DNA of 64,000 nucleotides from Arcticibacterium luteifluviistationis (GCF_003258705.1 NZ_CP029480.1:5208001-5272000), one strand, 5' to 3'; shown: positions 34,332 through 42,986, counted from the first letter of the stretch. Numbers and translations are program-made. Notes: generated by a model not told the origin, from the letters alone.

Positions 34332-35774
34332 CTATCTACAACCTCCAATATTCGTTTGAAAAACGCCACCGCTTTCAACTACAAAGCCAGGATTTAACCC
34401 AATACTACGACCTGCTGAGTATTCAACTATCCCACTGGAACTAATTGTATTTGGTATGCCCGATTCTATAAAGAGTGATGCCTGCCTATAAGTATCAATA
34501 TTTAGATTTTCGTTAATACTAATAGCCAAAGAACAAGGATTTTCAACAAATTGGCAATTATTTATATTGTAGAGTGATGCCACTTCGTCATTTGAAAGAG
34601 CTCTGTTAAAGATAAGCACATCATCCACAATTCCTTTGAAATTATAATCATTGTTTGCTCTTGAACCTATAGTAGCAGTAGACTGACCATAAGTGGCATT
34701 TAATTCAGTTGGCTCTTTTGAAATAAGATTACCGTCAACATATAATTTCAGTGAATCTGAGCCTCTAACACCTGCATAGTGATACCAGCTACCTAACTTG
34801 ATTTGAAAGTCTGGACTAGAAACTGTAGGATTTACACTAGGTTTGAAATAAGACTGAAAGAAAGGATCCACCGGATTCTCATTTGAAAAAATATAATAAT
34901 TATTATTTAGAGCCAGAATTTGGTCTCCACCTACTCCAGGACCTCCCACTGAAACCAAAGTTGATAATGTATTAAACACTGGCAACTCATCTATTTTAAA
35001 CCAACAAGAATATGTATAATTATTATTAAGTAATAACGAACTATTAATGTCTAATGAACTACTTCCATTCACCTTTAAAGCACTATTAATTTCACCAAAC
35101 CGGTCTTCATTAAACTCGAGATTTCCAACGGCAACTCCATCAGTTTGGCCTATACTGTCACGGTAGCTATTCTTAAAAGTATAACAAGCAATTAAAGGCC
35201 CTGTTGTCACTGAAGGTTTCACTTCTCTGTATGATACACTTCCTCCCTGAGGTTGATTTAAAGATATTGAAAGATTTGAGTTCGAGAAATTTGCCAAGAG
35301 TAAGGCATATTTTTGTCCACTTTGGGCATTGTTTATTGAAAGGGTAATTGCCCCTGAAGAAAAGAAATCACAACTTATTGGATTACTTTCTAAAATAGTA
35401 CAAGAATTAGAAAAATCGTTATTTAAAATACCCCAGATAGCACCATCAATATCCCCCCCAGTAGATGAGCTTATAGAAAAAATTAAATTTCCGCTGGATA
35501 AGACTTCTAATATAAACCATGATTGATTTTCCGAAGAACCTAAACAACCATAATTACCGTTAACACTTCCATCTAGACAAACAGAATTGTCAACAACTCC
35601 TTGAAAGACCTTACTAGAGAATGGCTCACCAATATTCCCATTATCTGATACTAAATTGCAAACATACTGTGTAGGGCTGCACTCACTTGCAATGGTTATT
35701 TTAGATTTCCCTGTTTTTTGACCAAATAGATTTAGAGTGCTAAGAACACTTAAAATTAAAAACGTATTTCGCAT
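34332..35774 (-). CDS. secreted LamG-domain protein with 3-coathanger-stack C-terminus
   Basis: A 480-residue exported protein with a signal peptide (about 1-18) and N-terminal Cys-rich section (about 28-200). A LamG/concanavalin-like domain spans about 200-400 (NYTYSCWFKIDELP, WYHYAGVRGSDSLKLYVDGN, GIVDDVLIFNRALSNDEVAS). The C-terminus SIGLNPGFVVESGGVFQTNI followed by GGCR looks like the '3-coathanger stack' found on Bacteroidota secreted proteins. It probably binds glycans. There is no ordinary T9SS sorting domain. Remnants of another gene lie on both flanks, so it may be a passenger insertion. Confidence 0.75.
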   Translation of the reverse strand: MRNTFLILSVLSTLNLFGQKTGKSKITIASECSPTQYVCNLVSDNGNIGEPFSSKVFQGVVDNSVCLDGSVNGNYGCLGSSENQSWFILEVLSSGNLIFSISSSTGGDIDGAIWGILNNDFSNSCTILESNPISCDFFSSGAITLSINNAQSGQKYALLLANFSNSNLSISLNQPQGGSVSYREVKPSVTTGPLIACYTFKNSYRDSIGQTDGVAVGNLEFNEDRFGEINSALKVNGSSSLDINSSLLLNNNYTYSCWFKIDELPVFNTLSTLVSVGGPGVGGDQILALNNNYYIFSNENPVDPFFQSYFKPSVNPTVSSPDFQIKLGSWYHYAGVRGSDSLKLYVDGNLISKEPTELNATYGQSTATIGSRANNDYNFKGIVDDVLIFNRALSNDEVASLYNINNCQFVENPCSLAISINENLNIDTYRQASLFIESGIPNTISSSGIVEYSAGRSIGLNPGFVVESGGVFQTNIGGCR

Positions 35775-36221
35775 CGGAAAGAATATCAGTTGTATAGATT
35801 AATAAGGCGATTCATTTCAAAAATAGTTACTTTCCTTAAAATAAGTAACACTTAGAGGCATATTAATGAGGCTATCCTTATTAACTAATTATGCTTGGCA
35901 TTCCAATGGAAGGAACAAACCTTTGTTTTGATTGAAAACCTTAATAAAAGCACCCGAAAACAGGTAATCACCAAGAAATTTCGAGCCTCTTAGAAATAGA
36001 CGTTCCGCTTCTTAAATCTTACATTTTTGAGTCTGCTTTGATAGATGAAGAGGTTCATCAAAGTAAAAAAATGAATCGATTAAGGTAATACTAAAAGTCA
36101 CAAAATAGGGTTCTATCCTGCAAAATAACACTAATTGTCCATTTGACTATAACTTTCTCCTCAGATAGTGTTTTGTTCTTTATGAATTGTTTAAATTGTA
36201 AAGGAATTCAAAGAACCCTAT
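35775..36221. other. 447-bp intergenic region with one gene relic
   Basis: Between the LamG gene and the RraA-like gene. The only structure I see is the DUF1801 relic (35925-36088). The rest (35775-35924 and 36089-36221) is A+T-rich with no frame of note; a TTTAAATTGT at about 36188 is only a loose match to the -7 element. Confidence 0.5.
35925..36088 (+). pseudogene. frameshifted 3' remnant of a DUF1801 paralogue
   Basis: From about 35952 the sequence repeats the 3' end of the gene at 33883-34299. The stretch 35991-36069 matches 34218-34296 at all but about five of 79 positions, and the reading frame gives TRKQVITKKF, then after one frameshift LLEIDVPLLKSYIFESALID, and a stop at 36086-36088. 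The intact gene reads TRKQIYSKKF and EIDVTLLKSYIFESALID there. The 5' part is missing or too diverged to see. It is a relic of a second copy, direct to the first. Confidence 0.8.
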
Positions 36222-37178
36222 ATGAAAAAAATAAACTATTTGGCATTACTATACCTTGGAGCTATCATGCTCTGCCCTAAAATTGGGCTATCTCAGCAAA
36301 TTTCAAAAGACTACATGCTGCTCCTCACCAGAGAATGGAAAGGCGAAAGGTTTGACGATGGTCGGCCTAAAGTATCTGACGACATCTTAAACAGAATGAA
36401 ACTGGTGACACTGGAAGAAGCTTGGGCTGTACTGCGTAATCATAATTACAAACAACAGTTTGAAGGCAACTGGCAACTTATAAACCCTGACTCTGTCATG
36501 GTAGGAAGGGCATTAACAGCCACCTTTATGCCTGGCAGGCCAGACATTCAAAAAGCTATAGACGATAAAGGACACAACAAAGATGGACGTGTACAATCTC
36601 AAAACTCTTGGCCTATTGACCTTTTACAAAAAAGAGACGTTTATGTGGCAGACCAGTTTGGTGCCTATAAAGATGGTCCAACCATTGGTGACAACCTTGG
36701 CAACTCTATTTATGCCAAAAGCGGAAACGGAATAGTATATGATGGTGCCATAAGAGATATAGGTGGACTGAAAGATATAGGTGGTTTTACTTCATTTTTT
36801 AGAAGTTATCATCCTTCACACCATCTTAATAATGCCGAAAAGGCATTAAATACCACTCTTGTAGCTATAAATCATCCTACCAGAATAGGTGAAGCCACCT
36901 GTATGCCTGGCGACGTAGTTTTAGGAAGAGACGGTGGCGTGGTTTTCATTCCGCCTCATTTAGCTGAGGAAGTGGTTAAAGTATCTGAGGTGGTTCGCTT
37001 AAGAGATATGTTTGGTCATCAACGTTTGAGAGAGCAAAGATATACGCCCGGAGAAGTTGACATGCGATGGTCTGATGTAATCGAAAAAGATTTCTCAGGA
37101 TGGTTAAATGAGCATATTAATGACCTACCGGTTTCTAGAGAACAAGTTCAAGAAATTTTAAGCAAAAGAACTTGGTAA
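36222..37178 (+). CDS. exported RraA-family protein
   Basis: A 318-residue protein with a signal peptide (about 1-25) and an RraA/dimethylmenaquinone methyltransferase-like fold. GIVYDGAIRDIGGLKDIGGF and ATCMPGDVVLGRDGGVVFIP are the two diagnostic blocks; the metal-binding Asp is in the GDNLGNSIYAKSG to RDIG region. RraA-like proteins include 4-hydroxy-4-methyl-2-oxoglutarate/oxaloacetate aldolases. Export is unusual for the family. An enolase-superfamily protein with a Tat-type signal follows 64 bp later, so both may act on a sugar acid in the periplasm. Confidence 0.82.
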   Translation: MKKINYLALLYLGAIMLCPKIGLSQQISKDYMLLLTREWKGERFDDGRPKVSDDILNRMKLVTLEEAWAVLRNHNYKQQFEGNWQLINPDSVMVGRALTATFMPGRPDIQKAIDDKGHNKDGRVQSQNSWPIDLLQKRDVYVADQFGAYKDGPTIGDNLGNSIYAKSGNGIVYDGAIRDIGGLKDIGGFTSFFRSYHPSHHLNNAEKALNTTLVAINHPTRIGEATCMPGDVVLGRDGGVVFIPPHLAEEVVKVSEVVRLRDMFGHQRLREQRYTPGEVDMRWSDVIEKDFSGWLNEHINDLPVSREQVQEILSKRTW

Positions 37179-37242
37179 AAGCTATTACCTAAGGCTTTAA
37201 ACACATTACATAAAAGTACAATTCAATCCTAAATTATATTAA

Positions 37243-38514
37243 ATGAAACGTAGATCGTTTTTAAACAAGGCCGCAATCACATCTGCACTTACTGCAGCAC
37301 CCCTTTTAAATTTTGGTAGAGAATACGAATCTGCTATTGACCGTACTCCCAAAAGCTCTATGCCCTCAGATTTAAAAATCACGGATATAAAGTGTGGTTA
37401 TATAAGAGGTGGGCACAGCCTATTTGTGAAAATTTACAGTAATCAAGATATAGTGGGGCATGGAGAAGGTGTAGACGCCACGCCGGGAACCTATCATTTA
37501 GTCAAAATAATGGGACAGCGAATTAAAGGTCAAAACCCTTTAAATGTTCACAAGCTTTTTGAAACTATCCGTAAGTCTGGTTTTTTTGAAGGAGCACAAG
37601 CTGGAATGTATGTTGCTGTGCTAACAGCTGTTGAAACTGCTCTTTGGGATTTGGCAGGAAAAGCACTTGGCTTGCCTGTTTATCAGCTTTTGGGTGGTAA
37701 ATTCAGAGATTCGGTACGTGTATATATGGATACTGCTTTATACCAAAACAGATTACCAAAACCTGAGGACTTTGCAGAAGCGGCCAAAGAAGCCGTTGAC
37801 ATGGGTTTTACTGCAGTAAAGTTTGACTTAGACCAAGCGAACGACCCAAATAAGTACGACAAATTCAATTGGACTGCCAGTCCTGCAGAAATGCAAAGAA
37901 TGTACGACCAAATGGCCGCCACACGTGCCGCTGTAGGGCCAAATATTGACATCTGTGCAGATATGCACGGAAAGTATGACGCTATTACTGGTGAGCGAGT
38001 GGCTAAGATGTTAGAGCCTTTAAATCTAATGTGGTTAGAAGAACCAATAGCCGCAGAAAACACAGATGCTTACAAGAAAATAACGGACTCTACCTCTACT
38101 CCTATTTGTGCAGGAGAAAATCATTACTTAGCTCATGGTTTCCGTCCATTATTAGAAAATGGTGCTGTGGATATTATTATGCCTGATTTGCAAAAATGTG
38201 GTGGATTAGGCGAAGCCCAAAGAATAGCCAACCTTGCTAATCTTTATTATGTACCATTTGCACCGCATATGGTGGCATCTTATTTGGGAGCTATGGCATC
38301 TGCCCATGTATGTGCTTCTGTGCCTAATTTTATGATTATGGAGTGGCAAATCTATTTCCATAAAAACCCGATGTATAGAGAGATAGTGACGTTTGAAGGC
38401 GAAGCTGTAGAAAACGGATTTATAAAAGTTAGGGATGTGCCAGGCATAGGTGTGGAGATAAATCAGGAGGCTATGAGAAAATATGCACCAGAAGGTGTCC
38501 CATTTTTTGAATAA
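37243..38514 (+). CDS. exported enolase-superfamily enzyme (mandelate racemase/muconate lactonizing type)
   Basis: A 423-residue protein with a Tat-like N-terminus (MKRRSFLNKAAITSALTAAP, with RR at 3-4) and the two-domain enolase fold. The barrel shows TAVKFDLD (catalytic Lys), DICADMHGKYD, MWLEEPIAAENTDAY and TPICAGENH (the metal-binding D/E/E set), and a His in FAPHM. This set matches sugar-acid dehydratases such as galactonate dehydratase. Substrate is not determined. Upstream lies an exported RraA-like aldolase-type gene. Confidence 0.87.
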   Translation: MKRRSFLNKAAITSALTAAPLLNFGREYESAIDRTPKSSMPSDLKITDIKCGYIRGGHSLFVKIYSNQDIVGHGEGVDATPGTYHLVKIMGQRIKGQNPLNVHKLFETIRKSGFFEGAQAGMYVAVLTAVETALWDLAGKALGLPVYQLLGGKFRDSVRVYMDTALYQNRLPKPEDFAEAAKEAVDMGFTAVKFDLDQANDPNKYDKFNWTASPAEMQRMYDQMAATRAAVGPNIDICADMHGKYDAITGERVAKMLEPLNLMWLEEPIAAENTDAYKKITDSTSTPICAGENHYLAHGFRPLLENGAVDIIMPDLQKCGGLGEAQRIANLANLYYVPFAPHMVASYLGAMASAHVCASVPNFMIMEWQIYFHKNPMYREIVTFEGEAVENGFIKVRDVPGIGVEINQEAMRKYAPEGVPFFE

Positions 38515-38528
38515 GAAACGTCTTGGTA

Positions 38529-38587
38529 AAAAAGGGTGTCGAACCTCGGAAGTTATATTTCCGTTTATATAAAACGACACCCTTTTT
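38529..38587 (+). terminator. long-loop hairpin after the enolase-superfamily gene
   Basis: AAAAAGGGTGTCG at 38529-38541 is an exact inverted copy of CGACACCCTTTTT at 38575-38587. The 33-nt loop holds a second small stem, CGGAA/TTCCG (38547-38551 and 38559-38563). It lies 15 bp after the upstream stop and 27 bp before the DinB gene. A bidirectional terminator fits. Confidence 0.7.
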
Positions 38588-38614
38588 AATATCTTTTACC
38601 AAAATTCTAAAACA

Positions 38615-39166
38615 ATGAAAAAATTACTGACTCCCTTAAACCTTTTGATTACGCTTTTTATAGCATCATTTTCTAGTGCAATGGCATTAGAAAGTCCTTC
38701 TGCTTCAAAAACCGACATGCTAGCCGATTTTGAAAGAGCAAAGGCTTTCTCTATTGAGTACCTAGAAGCTATGCCTGCCGATGGCTATGCTTTTAAGCCT
38801 ACAGAAGATATTCGCTCTTTTGCTGGACAGTTTTTACACATGGCTGACGCCAATTTTGGTTTAGCTGCCATGATTGCAGGTGTAGAAAACCCAATGGGTG
38901 AGAAGAAATTAGAAAATGATGAAGCATCTCAATCTAAGGTAGCGGTCATTAAAGCAGTTTCTGACAGCTACGACTTCGTTCTGACTACCTTAAAAGGGAT
39001 GGATGAGGAGCAATTAAACGACGAAATTAAGCTTTTCAATGCCTTTGAACTTACTAAAGGACAAGGAATGGCGAAGATTTTTGAACATGCTACCCATCAT
39101 AGGGGTCAAACCACCATTTATCTAAGGTTAAAAGGAGTTACGCCTCCTGCCGAAAAGTTATTCTAA
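38615..39166 (+). CDS. exported DinB-family protein
   Basis: A 183-residue protein with a signal peptide (about 1-25). The mature part is a DinB-like four-helix bundle: FLHMADANFGLAAMIAGVEN and FEHATHHRGQTTIYLRLKGV supply the three conserved His that bind a metal. DinB-like proteins are often thiol-dependent transferases. Export is less common than a cytoplasmic location. The function is unknown. A strong terminator follows. Confidence 0.85.
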   Translation: MKKLLTPLNLLITLFIASFSSAMALESPSASKTDMLADFERAKAFSIEYLEAMPADGYAFKPTEDIRSFAGQFLHMADANFGLAAMIAGVENPMGEKKLENDEASQSKVAVIKAVSDSYDFVLTTLKGMDEEQLNDEIKLFNAFELTKGQGMAKIFEHATHHRGQTTIYLRLKGVTPPAEKLF

Positions 39167-39187
39167 AATATACTTCGAGAACCTCAT

Positions 39188-39223
39188 AAAAATCTCAGAC
39201 CAAACGGTTTGAGATTTTTTTTT
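39188..39223 (+). terminator. terminator after the DinB gene
   Basis: The stem AAATCTCAGACC/GGTTTGAGATTT (one G-U pair) closes an AAAC loop and is followed by nine T. It starts about 20 bp past the DinB stop. Confidence 0.88.
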
Positions 39224-39290
39224 GTTAAGTGCGAACATATTTAGACCCCTTTAGCGTTAATGTCCTGCCTTCTAAAAATAAAGGAAACCA

Positions 39291-40328
39291 GTGAGACAAT
39301 TTTTCTTCATTATTTTATCATTATCATTCACCGCTCAGGCGGCTCTTCCGCTAGCTATCGGCGATAAATTGGGTGAGAATCCGCCTCCAAGAATCATCAG
39401 AACTTGTTGTTCTTTTGGCTCTGATGTTAAGGTAACTGGAATTCCATTTCTTAAAATTTCCGATGTTACTAGCATCGAAAAACTAGGTGCTCATACGTAC
39501 CTCGGAAGCGTGCTAGAAAATAATGGCATTATTTATACCAACAAGGGTGGCTTTATTGACATTGGCCACCTAAGAGACCAGGCCGACTGGACGGCTTATT
39601 TGTACCAACAAATACTAAATTCCGATAATCAAGACTTTATCATAGAGTTAGGTAGAGAAGGCGGTCAAAAGAAACTAGAAATTTATCCAAGCGAACTTAA
39701 GACTACTGCAGACAAAATAGCTGTAGCAGGAAAAATAGCCTACAACTTATCTGTGTGGCATGAAATAGCCACTTTTTTTGGTGCATCATACATTCCTATG
39801 GTACCAGAAAGGTATTCTGCTTTTAGTATGGAAGATGCTTACTCAAACCTTTTAGGCGTGCAGCTAGGCATGCAAGCTCTTCAAAGCAAATTACCTTTTG
39901 AGCAGGCCATGACTATCTTATTGAGTGAAAAACTGACAGAGCTTGACGCCGTAACTGGAATTGACCCAACTTTACAGGCCATGGAAGCTGTTAGAGACAT
40001 TTGGTGGACCAGAGAAGCCAAACTGCCAAGTAAAAACATCTTGCTTCAGAGAGAGTTTGGTATAGAAAATTGCCTAAACCCCTGGCTAATAGAAGATATA
40101 AACAACGAGGCAAGCGACAAACTACAAATTTGCCCTCCTACTAGTACAGGAAATGGCAGTGATTTAGAAGACTTCTATCAGCTTAGCATACAGCTAAATA
40201 GTAAATTTCCGGTAAGGCGAGTACTTCCTAAAGAGTTTAATAGGGTGATTACCCAGAAAGACTTCAATCTACTTATAAGCGAAGCAGAGCGTAAAACCGA
40301 ATTAAGGGATAGCAGAACTAAGCTCTAA
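39291..40328 (+). CDS. exported DUF4056-like protein
   Basis: A 345-residue protein with a short signal peptide (about 1-17, ending in TAQA). FIDIGHLRDQADWTAYLYQQ, AYNLSVWHEIATFFGASYIP and PERYSAFSMEDAYSNLLGVQ are conserved blocks of what appears to be the DUF4056 family. The His residues of GHLRDQADW and of WHEIATFFG suggest a metal site. The start is GTG at 39291, preceded by AAAGGAAACC, a rare SD-like purine run for this genome. The function is unknown. Confidence 0.65.
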   Translation: MRQFFFIILSLSFTAQAALPLAIGDKLGENPPPRIIRTCCSFGSDVKVTGIPFLKISDVTSIEKLGAHTYLGSVLENNGIIYTNKGGFIDIGHLRDQADWTAYLYQQILNSDNQDFIIELGREGGQKKLEIYPSELKTTADKIAVAGKIAYNLSVWHEIATFFGASYIPMVPERYSAFSMEDAYSNLLGVQLGMQALQSKLPFEQAMTILLSEKLTELDAVTGIDPTLQAMEAVRDIWWTREAKLPSKNILLQREFGIENCLNPWLIEDINNEASDKLQICPPTSTGNGSDLEDFYQLSIQLNSKFPVRRVLPKEFNRVITQKDFNLLISEAERKTELRDSRTKL

Positions 40329-40408
40329 ACAGCCATATAGAGCCTTTAAAGGCAGCTTACCAAAATCCAAGGCAGAATTACCATTCTTCATTTTAGAAAA
40401 CCACTCAT

Positions 40409-40489
40409 GTACTATGCATTGCAAAGTACCTTGCTGTGGTGTATGTTTGTATCATCAAGTCAGCGAAAGTGCTGGCGATTAGATACAAA
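40409..40489 (+). promoter_or_regulatory. structured leader before the PspC-domain gene
   Basis: Two elements. GTACT/AGTAC at 40409-40413 and 40425-40429 with an 11-nt spacer could be a small operator. TTTGTATC/GATACAAA at 40446-40453 and 40482-40489 is an exact 8-bp inverted repeat; inside it GTCAGC/GCTGGC (one G-U) at 40459-40464 and 40471-40476 form an inner stem with a six-base loop. The whole is 26 bp before the PspC gene. Confidence 0.5.
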
Positions 40490-40515
40490 TTGACAACTTA
40501 AAACAAAATATTATT

Positions 40516-40740
40516 ATGAAAAGGTTATTTAGAATAAAAGGCTCAGAGAAAATGTTAGGTGGTGTAGCGGCAGGTTTAGCTCACTATATTGATTTAGACC
40601 CTACTATAGTAAGAGTTTTACTTGCTATCGGATTTTTCTCTCCTGTTCCTGTGGTACTTATCTATATCGTACTATGGATAGTAATGCCAGCGGAAGAAAC
40701 TTTTAAATTACCAGCTGCCGTGGAAGCTACAGCTCAGTAA
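40516..40740 (+). CDS. small PspC-domain membrane protein (copy 1)
   Basis: A 74-residue protein that is a single PspC domain: LFRIKGSEKMLGGVAAGLAH, YIDLDPTIVRVLLAIGFFSP, VPVVLIYIVLWIVMPAEETF. One or two membrane helices are predicted. PspC proteins take part in envelope stress responses. It is convergent to a second PspC gene (40841-41041), with a terminator between. An unusual leader precedes it. Confidence 0.92.
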   Translation: MKRLFRIKGSEKMLGGVAAGLAHYIDLDPTIVRVLLAIGFFSPVPVVLIYIVLWIVMPAEETFKLPAAVEATAQ

Positions 40741-40787
40741 AACAACATTCAGTTTAGATTAGGGTTACCCTTCGGGGTATAACAAAT

Positions 40788-40816
40788 AAACCCGTCCGGT
40801 TTTACCAGACGGGTTT
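40788..40816. terminator. terminator between convergent PspC genes
   Basis: AAACCCGTC at 40788-40796 is an exact inverted copy of GACGGGTTT at 40808-40816; the inner GGT/ACC extends the stem. Flanked by A on the left and T on the right, so it can serve both strands. Confidence 0.85.
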
Positions 40817-40840
40817 TTACTTTAATATGATTGCAAAGAA

Positions 40841-41041
40841 TCAAATAGGCTCTTTAGGAATAATAAACGCCATAACTAGGTAAATAAGAATAGGCGAACC
40901 CACTCCTAGAAACGTAGCCACCACCCATAATACTCTAATTAATGAAGCATCTAGGTTAAAGAACTTTGACATGCCTCCGCATATTCCAAAAAGCATTGCC
41001 TCCTTTCCTGTAGTTCTAGTAAGTTTTTTATTTGCGTTCAT
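40841..41041 (-). CDS. small PspC-domain membrane protein (copy 2)
   Basis: A 66-residue single PspC domain: LTRTTGKEAMLFGICGGMSK, FFNLDASLIRVLWVVATFLG, VGSPILIYLVMAFIIPKEPI. The ATG at 41041 is chosen; a longer frame would overlap the upstream IscA-type gene by 31 bp. It lies 11 bp after that gene, so the two are probably co-transcribed. It differs clearly from the PspC protein at 40516, so it is not a recent copy. Confidence 0.9.
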   Translation of the reverse strand: MNANKKLTRTTGKEAMLFGICGGMSKFFNLDASLIRVLWVVATFLGVGSPILIYLVMAFIIPKEPI

Positions 41042-41052
41042 ATCTTTAATAT

Positions 41053-41379
41053 TTATACGGAGAAACTCTCTCCACAACCACAAGTTCTAGAGGCATTTGG
41101 ATTCTTAAATTGAAAACCTTTGCCATTTAAACCGTCAGAAAAATCTAATTGCGTACCTATAAGATACAATAAACTCTTTTTGTCAACGAAAACCTTTACG
41201 CCATTATCCACAAAAACTTGGTCATTAGATCTCTCTTCCGTGTCAAACTCCAAGTCATACATCAAACCGGAGCAGCCACCACCCTCAACAGACACTCTTA
41301 TGCCATCCATCTCGCTTTTGCCTTCTTTTTGCTTAAGCTCTACGATCTTATTCTTTGCTTGCTCTGTTACTGTTACCAT
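41053..41379 (-). CDS. IscA/ErpA/HesB-type iron-sulfur carrier protein
   Basis: A 108-residue A-type Fe-S carrier that passes clusters to apoproteins in the cytoplasm. The three ligands are Cys36 in VEGGGCSGLMYDLEF and Cys100/Cys102 in RTCGCGESF. Length matches the family. IscA, ErpA and SufA cannot be told apart by sequence alone. It leads a two-gene unit with a PspC protein. Confidence 0.95.
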   Translation of the reverse strand: MVTVTEQAKNKIVELKQKEGKSEMDGIRVSVEGGGCSGLMYDLEFDTEERSNDQVFVDNGVKVFVDKKSLLYLIGTQLDFSDGLNGKGFQFKNPNASRTCGCGESFSV

Positions 41380-41444
41380 AAAATAACTAATTTGCTCTTA
41401 ATTCTAATGTACTCAAATAACCCCTCCTACCCTTCAAAAGTTTC

Positions 41445-42068
41445 ATGGCTATTCCTTTATATAATAAACTGAAGTTGGAAAAACTCTTCAAAAGAGAAGA
41501 CCGAGAAACTAATGTACAAAATTACAACAAGATTAGGTCAGAATTAAAATCTGGTGACCTTCTATTTTTCTCTGGAGACCACTGGTTATCAACTCTTATA
41601 AGAGGAAGGTCTCGGTCTGCCTGGAGCCACATAGGTATTGTGGTGAAATTAGAACAAATGGACAGAATTTTTCTTATAGAAAGTGTCTTGGGCAATGGTG
41701 TCAGAATGGTACCTATGTCAAATGTGTTTAGTGATTATGATGGAAATCAAAAACCTTATGTGGGTCGTGTAGCATGGGCTAGGCATAAATCACTTAGCTC
41801 CGACGAGATTAAAGTTAGAATTTTAAAGGAGTTTTGTTTAGACAACCTTACCAAGCAATATGATAATTGGGAATACTTTAGAATAGCCTGGAGAACACTT
41901 TTAGGCAGTAAAGAGATATTTCACGATGACAAATTTACTTGTTCAGAATTTGTGTGGGAGGCTTTTAAATCTGCCGGTATTACCCTGCCAAAAGAACGTG
42001 GTTACTTTATAAGCCCTGGTGCCTTTTGGCGACTAGACGACATAGAAATGAAAGGGATTATGATTTAG
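41445..42068 (+). CDS. YiiX/YebB-like permuted NlpC/P60 amidase
   Basis: A 207-residue protein of the permuted papain-like amidase group (YaeF/YiiX, C92-like). GDLLFFSGDHW at about 36-46 is typical of the N-terminus. The catalytic His is in WSHIGIVVKL and the catalytic Cys is in FTCSEFVWEAFKSAG at about 167; order is His then Cys, as in the permuted fold. No signal peptide is seen. It may cut peptidoglycan- or lipid-linked amide bonds. Confidence 0.83.
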   Translation: MAIPLYNKLKLEKLFKREDRETNVQNYNKIRSELKSGDLLFFSGDHWLSTLIRGRSRSAWSHIGIVVKLEQMDRIFLIESVLGNGVRMVPMSNVFSDYDGNQKPYVGRVAWARHKSLSSDEIKVRILKEFCLDNLTKQYDNWEYFRIAWRTLLGSKEIFHDDKFTCSEFVWEAFKSAGITLPKERGYFISPGAFWRLDDIEMKGIMI

Positions 42069-42240
42069 TTGATGTTTTCTTCTTCTCTAAGAAGGATTTA
42101 GTTTTATAATGCTACATGTCATGCTATGCAAGATTCCCATAGCATCTGAATGTCAATACTTGCTTAAGCTCAATTCAAATAGCGACCTTGACTCAAATGA
42201 ATAAAGGCTATCGCTGCATTTGATGCCAACCCTTATGCTT

Positions 42241-42807
42241 TTATTTTCTAATGATTATCATTCTATAGTTAGTTTCTGACTTATGTCCGCTTTCACTATC
42301 TTCAAAGGTGTATTTGAATTTTTCATCCACAAGTCGGTCAAGTTTATATTTTAGGTCAATTGTTTCGTTTAAGATTTTAACCTTTTCTCCTGTGTCTTGA
42401 ATACATAAAATCACCAAGCACTCCTTTCCAATTTCTGATAGTATTCGTTCGATAAATTCAGTTTCCTTTTTTCTATCATTCTTAGTAAAATGAAACATAC
42501 TATCGAGTAATATAAAGTCATATTCAGCAAACTCATCATACTCGAATATGTCAGCAGTTATACCTTTAAGTTTTAAATTTTCAGTCTTGGCAATTTTGTT
42601 CATTTGCTCAATTCCGACGCTCGAATTGTCAATTCCAATTACTTCAAAACCGAGTCTAGCCAATGGAATCGAATCACGCCCTTGTCCGCATCCTAAATCC
42701 AATATTTTCCCATTCGGTGGATATGCAGAAAAAAAGCCCATCAGCTCTGGATATGGTTCTCCAAATAAATTTTCGGTCTGATAATATTTGTCATAGGTGA
42801 CTACCAT
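42241..42807 (-). CDS. class I SAM-dependent methyltransferase
   Basis: A 188-residue methyltransferase with the SAM motif ILDLGCGQGRDSIPLARLGF (about 33-52), the acidic FEVIGIDNS at the end of strand 2, and the motif YDFILLDSMFHF. Small stand-alone methyltransferases of this type often sit in accessory regions. A+T content and codon use differ from neighbours (many ATT, TTT; few CT-dinucleotide Leu codons), which hints at transfer. It is followed upstream by a GNAT gene across an unusual 16-bp inverted repeat. Confidence 0.85.
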   Translation of the reverse strand: MVVTYDKYYQTENLFGEPYPELMGFFSAYPPNGKILDLGCGQGRDSIPLARLGFEVIGIDNSSVGIEQMNKIAKTENLKLKGITADIFEYDEFAEYDFILLDSMFHFTKNDRKKETEFIERILSEIGKECLVILCIQDTGEKVKILNETIDLKYKLDRLVDEKFKYTFEDSESGHKSETNYRMIIIRK

Positions 42808-42915
42808 TTCGTTTCTTTTAGATTAAGTTCAACAAGTCCAAATAGATAATGTAGCCGTGATTCTCTGTTACCAAACCGATATTAAAAATAAGGAATCCAA
42901 TAATACTTAGCTCTT

Positions 42916-42964
42916 TGAGGTCTTTTAGACCTCGAAGTTGTGCTTATCGGTCTAAAAGACCTCA
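42916..42964. repeat. perfect 16-bp inverted repeat between methyltransferase and GNAT genes
   Basis: TGAGGTCTTTTAGACC at 42916-42931 is an exact inverted copy of GGTCTAAAAGACCTCA at 42949-42964, with a 17-nt spacer. Each arm also holds its own smaller palindrome (GAGGTC...GACCTC), so several folds are possible. It starts 23 bp past the stop of the minus-strand GNAT gene. There is no T-run, so a plain terminator is not certain; a recombination or processing site is also possible. Confidence 0.7.
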
Positions 42965-42986
42965 CGAAGCGGAGTTTCTTATTTTT

